Positions 28,105-35,800 of a DNA stretch of 41,521 nt are shown one piece after another (the first letter of the stretch is position 1; every line of letters starts with the position of its first letter). Where the stretch lies: assembly GCA_022820435.1 (NCBI GenBank), contig JAJEFL010000137.1, positions 1-41,521 on the forward strand, given 5' to 3'. Under the pieces are notes generated by a model. The model was not told the DNA's origin. It ran no database searches and saw only the letters and a list, made by a program, of their open reading frames with translations. Both the position numbers and the translations under genes were made by a program. This DNA is from Bin80 sp022820435 (GTDB lineage: Bacteria; Bacteroidota; Rhodothermia; Rhodothermales; Bin80).

Positions 28105-28383
28105 ATGATAAATACGCTCTCCGTCTCTCACCAGCTCTTCAATGCAGGAATCAGGCCGGAACAAGCTGTGGCCATAGCGGATGTGATTATAGATTCCGTT
28201 GCTCAGAAAAATGAAAATCCCGCAACCCGAGAGTCTGTGTATGGTGCGTGCAAAGTTGTGCGGAGCAGAATAAATGCCTGGCACGGCCACATGTGTGCTC
28301 AAAAAACCTGGATTGTATGCTGGATTGTTGGAATGGGGATAGCGGTCACAGGTGCTTTATTTACCGGGGGACTCTTTTTCTAA
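28105..28383 (+). CDS. Small membrane protein, possibly DUF1640-like
   Basis: A predicted 92-residue protein. The opening HQLFNAGIRPEQAVAIADVI recalls the start of DUF1640 (CCDC90-like) proteins, which begin with a helix rich in G-x-x-x-x-QA, then a coiled coil and one C-terminal membrane helix. The tail here, WIVCWIVGMGIAVTGALFTGGLFF, is such a helix. The central part is short for a coiled coil. I chose ATG 28105; GTG 28099 would add two residues. It stands alone between dnaJ and leuS. Function unknown, and the opposite strand also has a long open frame, so it could still be a chance frame. Confidence 0.45.
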   Translation: MINTLSVSHQLFNAGIRPEQAVAIADVIIDSVAQKNENPATRESVYGACKVVRSRINAWHGHMCAQKTWIVCWIVGMGIAVTGALFTGGLFF

Positions 28384-28661
28384 TATTTTTCGATAATCAG
28401 GAGGAGACGGCAGATCTCCCTGTCTAAAAGCATCCCCGACCATCCTGTCCCGAAACCATACTCCCAGTGGAGTGAGATTCCGCACCCTCAGATACATTCC
28501 CGATTTCTGTATGGACACCGTCAATCTCACGCCATTGCGAAAATTCAGTTTTGTAATCCTGGACCCCGTAATTCACGCTTCCGATCCTGAAAATATTGGT
28601 TTCCCGTTCGGCGGCTCCAATCTTGTTCGTGGAAGAACTAATTTCTAAATTTCAATTAAAA

Positions 28662-31259
28662 ATGGCGGTATATCCTTTTCGGGAAATTGAAAGCCGGTGG
28701 CAGGCATACTGGGAGGAAAAGAAAACCTTCCGTACCCCCGCCAAGGTTGATACGACCAAACCCAAATACTATGTGCTGGACATGTTTCCCTATCCCAGCG
28801 GGGCAGGGCTCCATGTCGGGCATCCCGAAGGGTACACGGCGACCGACATTGTGGCACGCTACAAGCGGATGCGCGGGTTCAATGTTCTGCACCCAATTGG
28901 ATGGGATGCCTTCGGACTCCCTGCCGAACAGTATGCACTGCGGACAGGAACACATCCACGCGTTACAACCGAACAAAATATTGGCCGGTTCCGAAAGCAG
29001 CTCAAATCCCTGGGCTTCTCCTACGACTGGGATCGTGAGATTGACACGACTGATCCCGGTTATTTCAAATGGACTCAATGGATTTTTCTAAAACTGTTTG
29101 AACGCGGGCTGGCGTATGAGGCCAAAGTGCCCGTATGGTGGTGTGAGGAATTAGGTACAACCCTCGCAAATGAGGAGGTGGTGGATGGAAAGAGTGACAT
29201 TGGCGGCTATCCCTGTGAGAGGCGGATGCTGCGGCAGTGGGTGCTGCGAATTACAGAGTATGCAGAACGGCTGCTGAATGGGTTGGAGGAGACGGACTGG
29301 CCCGTCAGCACTAAGGAAATGCAGCGCAACTGGATCGGGCGCAGTGAAGGAGCGGACATTGAATTCCCTGTTCAGGATATGGATGCTGCCAGCATCCGTG
29401 TTTATACCACACGCCCGGACACGATCTTTGGGGCAACCTACATGGTGCTTGCTCCGGAGCATCCGATGGTAGACCAAATCTCTACCGAAGCCCAGCGGGA
29501 TGAAGTTCAAAACTACAAGGATCTCGCATCCCGTAAAAGCGATCTGGAGCGAACGGAACTCCAGAAAGAGAAGACAGGGGTGTTCACGGGAGCATACGCC
29601 ATTAATCCTGTCAACAGGGAATCCATCCCTGTCTGGATCGCAGACTATGTGCTGTACTCCTATGGAACCGGGGCGATCATGGCGGTTCCAGGTCAGGATG
29701 AACGCGACTGGGCGTTCGCTGCAAAGTATGATCTCCCCATTCGCCGTACGGTTCAGCCGCCTCCGGATTTTACTGGACTGGCCTACACAGGAGATGGTCC
29801 GGCAATGAACAGTGAATTTCTGGATGGTCTTCACCTTGAAGATGCCAAAAAGCGCATCTTGGATTGGCTTGAGGAGCAGAAGGTGGGGTGCCGTAAAGTG
29901 AATTATAAATTGCGGGATTGGCTGTTTTCCAGGCAGCGCTACTGGGGCGAACCCATTCCGGTTGTTTTTCAGAGCGAAGAAGTACACTCGTTACCCGAGA
30001 ATGTGCTTCCGATCAATTTGCCCGAACTGGATGAGTTCAAACCAAGCGGAACCCCGGAGGGACCGCTTGCTTTAGCCACCGAGTGGCTCACGGTTACCAA
30101 CCCGGATACCGGCGAGGTCGCTAGACGGGAGACCAATACCATGCCACAGTGGGCAGGATCCTGCTGGTACTTCCTGCGCTACATTGACCCGCGCAACCCG
30201 GAGCGACTGGTGGATCCCGAACTGGAAAAGTACTGGATGCCGGTGGATCTCTATATCGGTGGTGCAGAACATGCGGTTCTTCATCTGCTCTATGCCCGTT
30301 TCTGGCATATGGTGCTTTACGATGCGGGGGTGGTTTCAACGCCGGAACCGTTTGCGAAACTCGTTCATCAGGGAATGATTCTGGGCGAACTGGAATATAC
30401 TGCCTGGCGCAGCAGCGCAACCGGGCAATGGGTCAGCGCCGAAAAGGTCAGCGACGGAAAAGAAGTCCAGACGGGGATAATCCTGAAACCGGTTCAGATT
30501 GATGTCGAGGCTGTTGCCAAAGACAGGGAACGCTTTGTACTGAAAGATGCCCCCGATATCCAGTTGGATGTACGTGCATTCAAAATGAGTAAAAGCCGCG
30601 GAAATGTCATCAATCCCGACGAGATCATTGAGCAGTATGGAGCAGATGCTTTCCGTCTCTATGAGATGTTCATGGGGCCTCTGGAACAGGTGAAGCCGTG
30701 GAGTACTCGGGGGGTACACGGGACATTTCGGTTTCTTAGCCGTATCTGGCGACTGATCACAGAAAACCCGCTCAGTGAAAAAGAACCGGATGAGAAACAG
30801 TTACGTATCCTGCATCAGACGATTGAGCGCGTGACCAATGACATTGAGAATCTGCGCATGAATACCGCCATCGCTGCATTGATGGAGTTCGTGAATGCAG
30901 CGTTCAAATGGAAGGAAGTTCCCCGCACGATTGCCGAGCCGTTTGTCCTTTTGCTTGCCCCGTTTGCGCCGCATATTGCAGAAGAGTTATGGTCTCAATT
31001 TGGCTACGAAAACTCATTGGCCTATGCTCTCTGGCCGGAACTGAATCTGGAATACCTTGCCGAGGAGTTAATTGATTTGCCAGTGCAGGTCAATGGCCGG
31101 GTTCGGGCAACGATCCGTGTTGCACCGGGGGCCGATAAGCAGGAGGTTCTTCGTGTGGCAATACAGGAACCCAATGTAAAGCGATTCCTGGGCGATGCTC
31201 CGCCACGCCGGGAGATTTATGTGCCTGGACGGATCCTGAACCTTGTCGCCGCAAAATAA
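28662..31259 (+). CDS. leuS: Leucyl-tRNA synthetase
   Basis: An 865-residue class Ia synthetase that charges tRNA-Leu. PYPSGAGLHVGHPEGYTATD carries the HIGH-type motif (HVGH), and FKMSKSRGN near residue 641 is KMSKS. The CP1 editing domain is present (TTRPDTIFGATYMVLAPEHP, with GTGAIMAVPGQDERDW). The anticodon-binding and C-terminal domains are complete (VQVNGRVRATIRV). I start at ATG 28662 (MAVYPFREIESRWQ), the normal N-terminus; a GTG at 28596 would add 22 residues. A leader of 278 bases lies upstream; I do not see a T-box there. The TAA shares its last A with the ATG of bshB1. Confidence 0.97.
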   Translation: MAVYPFREIESRWQAYWEEKKTFRTPAKVDTTKPKYYVLDMFPYPSGAGLHVGHPEGYTATDIVARYKRMRGFNVLHPIGWDAFGLPAEQYALRTGTHPRVTTEQNIGRFRKQLKSLGFSYDWDREIDTTDPGYFKWTQWIFLKLFERGLAYEAKVPVWWCEELGTTLANEEVVDGKSDIGGYPCERRMLRQWVLRITEYAERLLNGLEETDWPVSTKEMQRNWIGRSEGADIEFPVQDMDAASIRVYTTRPDTIFGATYMVLAPEHPMVDQISTEAQRDEVQNYKDLASRKSDLERTELQKEKTGVFTGAYAINPVNRESIPVWIADYVLYSYGTGAIMAVPGQDERDWAFAAKYDLPIRRTVQPPPDFTGLAYTGDGPAMNSEFLDGLHLEDAKKRILDWLEEQKVGCRKVNYKLRDWLFSRQRYWGEPIPVVFQSEEVHSLPENVLPINLPELDEFKPSGTPEGPLALATEWLTVTNPDTGEVARRETNTMPQWAGSCWYFLRYIDPRNPERLVDPELEKYWMPVDLYIGGAEHAVLHLLYARFWHMVLYDAGVVSTPEPFAKLVHQGMILGELEYTAWRSSATGQWVSAEKVSDGKEVQTGIILKPVQIDVEAVAKDRERFVLKDAPDIQLDVRAFKMSKSRGNVINPDEIIEQYGADAFRLYEMFMGPLEQVKPWSTRGVHGTFRFLSRIWRLITENPLSEKEPDEKQLRILHQTIERVTNDIENLRMNTAIAALMEFVNAAFKWKEVPRTIAEPFVLLLAPFAPHIAEELWSQFGYENSLAYALWPELNLEYLAEELIDLPVQVNGRVRATIRVAPGADKQEVLRVAIQEPNVKRFLGDAPPRREIYVPGRILNLVAAK

Positions 31260-31999
31260 TGTCAGAGCAACTTGACCTGCTGGCGATTGGTGCCCATCCA
31301 GATGATGTTGAACTAGCAGTGGGGGGCACATTAATTTTGTCGGGACGGCAGGGGCTTCGTGTTGGTGTAGTGGATTTGACCCGTGGAGAATTGGGCACCA
31401 GGGGAACTCCCGAACGAAGAGACCAGGAGGCACGTAAGGCATCCACCATTCTCGGACTTACCATGCGTGAGAACCTTGGTCTTCCGGATGGCAATATTAC
31501 ATCCGATGGATTGAACGCTCTTGTACGCGTGCTGCGCAGATGGTGCCCCCGCATCGTAATGACACATCCCGCCGACTGCAGGCACCCAGATCACACAGCC
31601 GCATATCATCTGGTTCGGAATGCATGCTTTTACTCGGGGTTACGGAAACTGGATCAAAGCGCGGATGCTGCACCATGGCGCCCCCATCACCTGTTGTATT
31701 TTGCGGAGGTCCGGCATTTTGAGCCGGATTTTGTTGTCGATGTGACCAGTGCCTGGGACCAACGCACCGAAGCACTCCGCTGCTATGGTTCCCAGATTCA
31801 CAGTCCCACGTACAAGGAGCAGAACGAGGAGCCGGAAACCTATATTTCGAACATTCAATTTTTCGGGTGGATTGAGGCACGCGCCCGCACATACGGGCAA
31901 TTGGCAGGATGTACCTATGGGGAGCCATTTCAGTATAGCGGGGTGCTGGGCACCTCAAACCTCGGTGCATTCTTACACTTAGGCAGCGCCAAAAAATAA
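31259..31999 (+). CDS. bshB1: Bacillithiol biosynthesis deacetylase BshB1 (PIG-L/LmbE family)
   Basis: A 246-residue zinc deacetylase that removes acetyl from GlcNAc-malate to give GlcN-malate, the middle step of bacillithiol synthesis. AHPDDVE (12-18) gives zinc ligands and the catalytic Asp; RHPDHTAAYHLVR holds the third ligand region. LTRGELGTRGTPERRDQEA and the late YGSQIHSP segment are characteristic of BshB1 within the family. bshA and bshC are not in the window, so the pathway is inferred. Its ATG overlaps the leuS stop by one base; the pair looks translationally coupled although the functions are unrelated. The 3' end overlaps the small minus-strand frame of the truA remnant by about 20 bases. 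Confidence 0.93.
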   Translation: MSEQLDLLAIGAHPDDVELAVGGTLILSGRQGLRVGVVDLTRGELGTRGTPERRDQEARKASTILGLTMRENLGLPDGNITSDGLNALVRVLRRWCPRIVMTHPADCRHPDHTAAYHLVRNACFYSGLRKLDQSADAAPWRPHHLLYFAEVRHFEPDFVVDVTSAWDQRTEALRCYGSQIHSPTYKEQNEEPETYISNIQFFGWIEARARTYGQLAGCTYGEPFQYSGVLGTSNLGAFLHLGSAKK

Positions 32000-32560
32000 A
32001 CTATACCACTCAACGTATCTTCTCACATTAAGGTCAATTTGTGCTAGCATCATACCCTCTGAAGGTGCTACAAATCTGGCCGAATTGACTTGAATCCTTT
32101 GCCTTGCCTGATCCGACCAAGACATAGGTTCCTTCATTTACTTCTCCTCAATTAACAATCTATTTGAGGGTTTTGAGCAATAATTTTACTCGAATCATAG
32201 ATCTAAAAATCGGGGGAGGATTCTCCCAGGCTACATATAAATAAATGTCTTTTTGGCCTCCATGAATCCGAATTCTATTATGACAGTATAATTGTTGGTC
32301 AGTGTGCTCTATCGCCTGTTTGCCCTCCGAATTGGAAACGACATGCAAACCGCAAAACCCGGCACCCTCTTCCGAAAATCAAGGCTGTCTAGCGTCAGGA
32401 ACTCTGTTTTCTGAGGCAAAAACAGACGGCAAAAATCATGAAAACCTGTTTGCATCAGATCTGTCTGCTGCTGCCCGGATCCGGCAGACAAATACCGCTG
32501 GACAGGATAACTGGATATGCGCCTGCCTGTCCGGTATACCGATGATGCACGGCATACGAT
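31979..32560 (-). pseudogene. truA: Decayed tRNA pseudouridine synthase (truA) 3' portion
   Basis: Three pieces on the minus strand fall in the order and roughly the spacing expected of the second half of TruA. GFHDFCRLF (HDF codons at 32433-32441) resembles the G-x-HDF-x-x-F segment. FRSMIRVKLLLKTL (MIR at 32190-32198) resembles the family stretch with MVR. RQRIQVNSARFVAPSEGMML (APSEGM around 32051-32068) resembles the C-terminal R...AP..GL.L. The HDF piece and the last piece share one frame but the MIR piece is in another, and stops lie between them, so no intact protein is made. The last piece is a 52-codon frame with its own ATG at 32137. The N-terminal half, with the catalytic Asp, is absent. 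The identification rests on motifs by eye. Confidence 0.5.
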
Positions 32561-32609
32561 ACCTCTAAACAAATCCTGTCCTGAGAAGCTTCCGGGCAGT
32601 TCAGTCTGC

Positions 32610-34466
32610 TCAGTGCTGCGCGTTGCGGAAAAATAACAGCCCGCCCCCCAGGCCGCCACTGAATATATCCAGATCACCGTCTAGATCAATGTCCGTAAAT
32701 GCAGGAACCGCAAGGATCGGGAACGGAGCAGGAAGCGTGCCGGATTCAACAAATACAGGCACCTCGGGGGTGCCCTCATTGAGATAGAAGAGCACACCGC
32801 CGGCCTCACGGCCCAGGATCAGGTCCTGGTCGCCGTCGCCGTCCAGATCGGCAAAGCGGGGAACACTCCGCCGCCCGACATCAATTCCCTCAAATTTATC
32901 GCTGACCAGTTCAAACTGCGGCACACCGGCACTGCCGGTATTGCGATAAAAATTCAGATCCCCCGATGACTCGCCAATGAACAGATCCAGGTCTCCATCC
33001 GCGTCAATATCCACAAGAACAGGCGTACTGTTGCTGCCGCGCGTGAGCGTCACCGTCCTGCTTTCGTCCAATACAAAGTCCGGGACACCCGGAGTTCCGT
33101 CATTCCGAAAATACAAACTGCCCCGGTTCCAGGTGCCAACCAGCATATCCAGATCTCCATCTGCGTCAAGATCCGCCACCGCCGGTGCAAGGTTGTAGTG
33201 GCCTCCAATGTTCAGCGGCTCTCTTTGCTCCCATCGAAGATGCCCGGTCACCGAAGTGTTTTCAAAATAGTGGATCACGCCTGTATTGAAATCATGGGTC
33301 GAGATCTTGTTAGACAGCAGTAGATCCTCGTCTCCATCTGCATCCAGATCCGCAAATACAGGGTACGAGTCTGCACCGACATCAATGCCCGATAATAACG
33401 TTTTTGTTTTGGTCTCAAGACCATCGGGGGTTGGATCCATGTAGTAAAGATTCTCCACCGCAGATGTGTTGGGATTGAAGGCGCCACCTAAAACTCCGAA
33501 CAGAAGCTCATCGGTGTCATCGCCGTCTAGATCGGCAAAGAGAACAGAATTGTAGCCGCTGGTCCTGATTGGATCATCCGGCGGATAGGCAACGGGCTCA
33601 TTGCGAAGATTCGGCTCTGCACAGGTTCCCGTATTGGAGATCAGTAAAATGCCGGCTTCAAAAAAATCTCCCCAGAAGAGATCCTGATCCCCATCCTGAT
33701 CAATATCGTGGAACGAAAGCGCATTCGCACCATGCAGCGTCGCAAACATGCCCAGAATCTCGATGTCCTCAAACCGCTCCGTCACCAGCTGAAATCGCGG
33801 AAGCCCCGACTCGTCCCTGCCAACCGATTCATAGTGCAGTACCGTTCCACTGACACGGCCAATAAACAGATCCAGAAATCCGTCACAATCCAGATCAATA
33901 ATGGTCGGAATATTCTGACGATCCATAAAGAGAGGCTCCCCCGCAGCATCCGGTAAGGAATCCAGGGGGGCAGCAAAAGACGGGGCAGTGACCGTTCCCT
34001 CGTTGCGAAAAAAACGTACATAACTGAAGACGGTTTCGCCAATCAGATCGTAGTCACCGTCCCGATCCAGATCAACAAAGCGGTACCATTCTCCGACATC
34101 CAGTCCTTCATATTGATCGCTGCGCCAGGTAAACGAGGGGACCGTGGGAGTGCCGGTGTTTTCGAAATACTTGATGTGCCCGGTTAACTCCTGAACAAAC
34201 AGGTCCAGATCCAGATCTCCGTCAATGTCCAGCAGTTGGGGTCTGGGCAGATTAAATCCGCCATGGAACGGATGATCCATGGATTCGCCATCTGTTCCAA
34301 GTACCTCAATTCCGTAGATCTCCTGAACATAAGAGGGCACAAATACCGCCGGATCCCGCTCTGCGGTCCGTATGGTTACGCAGCCGGACAGGAAAGAAAG
34401 AAAAAAAGCAAACTGGATCCAGCCCCTAACGGGTGCCGAGACCCGTAGGGTTCGGCCCCACTTCAA
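32610..34466 (-). CDS. FG-GAP/VCBS-repeat lipoprotein (beta-propeller type)
   Basis: A surface protein of about 618 residues. The only start that keeps the signal sequence is TTG 34466: a basic start, the hydrophobic run FAFFLSFL, then the lipobox LSGC, so it should be lipid-anchored. The body holds about ten Asp-rich calcium-binding loops of the DxDxDGDxD kind, at fairly regular spacing (LLDIDGDLDLD, FVDLDRDGDYD, IIDLDCDGFLD, FHDIDQDGDQD, FADLDGDDTDE, FADLDADGDED, VADLDADGDLD, LVDIDADGDLD, FADLDGDGDQD, FTDIDLDGDLD), alternating with YFENTG/FYRNTG-type strands. That is an FG-GAP/VCBS propeller. It overlaps the upstream gene by 41 bases, so translation is probably coupled. Role unknown; adhesion or ligand binding at the cell surface is likely for the family. 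Confidence 0.85.
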   Translation of the reverse strand: MKWGRTLRVSAPVRGWIQFAFFLSFLSGCVTIRTAERDPAVFVPSYVQEIYGIEVLGTDGESMDHPFHGGFNLPRPQLLDIDGDLDLDLFVQELTGHIKYFENTGTPTVPSFTWRSDQYEGLDVGEWYRFVDLDRDGDYDLIGETVFSYVRFFRNEGTVTAPSFAAPLDSLPDAAGEPLFMDRQNIPTIIDLDCDGFLDLFIGRVSGTVLHYESVGRDESGLPRFQLVTERFEDIEILGMFATLHGANALSFHDIDQDGDQDLFWGDFFEAGILLISNTGTCAEPNLRNEPVAYPPDDPIRTSGYNSVLFADLDGDDTDELLFGVLGGAFNPNTSAVENLYYMDPTPDGLETKTKTLLSGIDVGADSYPVFADLDADGDEDLLLSNKISTHDFNTGVIHYFENTSVTGHLRWEQREPLNIGGHYNLAPAVADLDADGDLDMLVGTWNRGSLYFRNDGTPGVPDFVLDESRTVTLTRGSNSTPVLVDIDADGDLDLFIGESSGDLNFYRNTGSAGVPQFELVSDKFEGIDVGRRSVPRFADLDGDGDQDLILGREAGGVLFYLNEGTPEVPVFVESGTLPAPFPILAVPAFTDIDLDGDLDIFSGGLGGGLLFFRNAQH

Positions 34467-35784
34467 GCATTTTTGTGATTTCACGAGATTCCGCGTCAAT
34501 AACTGCAATGACCCCGGGAAGATGACCATCCTGCCATATATATCGCCCTGCATAGGCTCCCTTGAGGTTGTTGTTGGAAATGTACACATTGCGCCCGTCC
34601 GGCGAGACCGCCGCCCCATGGGGTTCTGAGAGACCTTCAACAGTTGCGGCAGCGGTGCGCTCGGCAACATCCACGACCGTGGCACGATTGCCCATCTTGT
34701 TGCCGAACCAGACAAAGTTGCCATCCGGGCTGAACACGGGATGCCACGGTGCCATCCCGACCTTGATAGATCCATCCGGGAATGGCCTAAAAGGATCCGA
34801 CAGGTCAAAGAAGAAAAACTCCCCGCTAAGCTGCCCTCCCGCGACCATCATCTGACCATCTGGAGAAACAGCAAATTGAACCAGTGTGTGCTGCTCTCCC
34901 TGGATCGGTCGCAGAAACATTTCATCGCTGTCGCTGCCAATGTCAATTGAGGCCATAGCATTTTGTGCCAGGCTTCCTACATACACATGCGTACCGGCTG
35001 GATTGATTGCCAGAGCATGGGGGCGGGGAAGGAATACATCAAATTCTTCAATCTCCATCCCGCTGCGCTCAATGATGCCGATTCGCTGCGGGGGGTTGAC
35101 GGCCTTCATGGAGCGCCCCACGAACAGCAGGCTGTCTGCGGGGCTGACCACCAGCATCCCCGGGCGCTCAAAATCAGTCTGATCTATCAACTCGTTATTC
35201 CGGTCGAACTTCAGTACGATATCGTCTCCGATCAGAGATACATAGAATGCAGATCCGTCAGGTTCAACGGCGACATGATGCGGCCGGGAGTTTTCGGTAA
35301 AACCCAGCTCCTGCAGGTCAATCGTCCGGATGACCAGATTCGCATCCATATCAATGACCGCAACTCTGGCGGCTCCCTGAACGCAGGCATACAGAAGATT
35401 GGAGGCATCCGCATAAGGAATCTGCCCCTCGTCGTTCGGGGCGCCACGCTCAATCCAGGCCCGAACGATCAGGATATCTTCTTCCGACAAATTCGCGGCC
35501 TGTACGCTTAGCGAGTCCTCACTAGAGAGCATGGTCGCCAGACGAATCAGTAAACTCCCGTCTGGATCATACGGGATGACCACCTCCCCGTGATCGGATC
35601 CCGCAATAATCGTATCCCATGATTCAAGGGAGAGGCCCGTCTCCCGCCCCAGAAGCGGAGCAAATTTTTCCTGAATCACCGGCAACACATCACGGGTAAA
35701 ACTGCCTGACGAAGACTGTGCCAGCCCATCGCCGTGAAGCAGTATCAGGAAAAATGCAATACTGCCGAAGAGTTTTATTCGCAT
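34426..35784 (-). CDS. Exported YncE-like propeller with haem-less cytochrome-like N-domain
   Basis: A 452-residue exported protein. ATG 35784 begins a signal peptide (MRIKLFGSIAFFLILLHG, then GLAQ); upstream extension adds residues inside the neighbour. Residues about 25-120 resemble the planctomycete-type cytochrome c domain in outline: VLPVIQEKFAPLL, GLSLESWDTIIAGSDHGEVV, DGSLLIRLA, LSEEDILIVRAWIERGAPN. The CxxCH that should sit after VLPVIQ reads FAPLLG, so haem cannot attach. Residues about 130-445 are a seven-bladed YVTN/lactonase-like propeller: RPHHVAVEPDGSAFYVS, RPHALAINPAGTHVYVG, PWHPVFSPDGNFVWFGN, EPHGAAVSPDGRNVYIS. The few cysteines do not form a metal site. It lies 16 bases downstream of the choice-of-anchor B gene and probably belongs to one operon with it. 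Confidence 0.82.
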   Translation of the reverse strand: MRIKLFGSIAFFLILLHGDGLAQSSSGSFTRDVLPVIQEKFAPLLGRETGLSLESWDTIIAGSDHGEVVIPYDPDGSLLIRLATMLSSEDSLSVQAANLSEEDILIVRAWIERGAPNDEGQIPYADASNLLYACVQGAARVAVIDMDANLVIRTIDLQELGFTENSRPHHVAVEPDGSAFYVSLIGDDIVLKFDRNNELIDQTDFERPGMLVVSPADSLLFVGRSMKAVNPPQRIGIIERSGMEIEEFDVFLPRPHALAINPAGTHVYVGSLAQNAMASIDIGSDSDEMFLRPIQGEQHTLVQFAVSPDGQMMVAGGQLSGEFFFFDLSDPFRPFPDGSIKVGMAPWHPVFSPDGNFVWFGNKMGNRATVVDVAERTAAATVEGLSEPHGAAVSPDGRNVYISNNNLKGAYAGRYIWQDGHLPGVIAVIDAESREITKMLEVGPNPTGLGTR

Positions 35785-35800
35785 ACAACCGGAAATTTGC

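Noticed and set aside
28424..28651. 76-codon open minus-strand stretch in the leuS leader, including NIFRIGSVNYGVQDYKTEF
   Set aside because: Composition looks protein-like, but there is no good start codon, no family resemblance, and a stretch this long can occur by chance.
28384..28661. T-box riboswitch upstream of leuS
   Set aside because: No recognisable T-box core sequence or terminator pair was found in the leader.
32135..32152. GAGGAG before the ATG at 32137 as a Shine-Dalgarno sequence for a real small gene
   Set aside because: Other genes in the window do not use such sites, and the frame fits better as the tail of the truA remnant.
32400..32550. Several short inverted repeats (for example CTGTTTT/AAAACAG) as a structured RNA
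   Set aside because: Stems are short and unrelated to one another; the truA remnant explains the region better.
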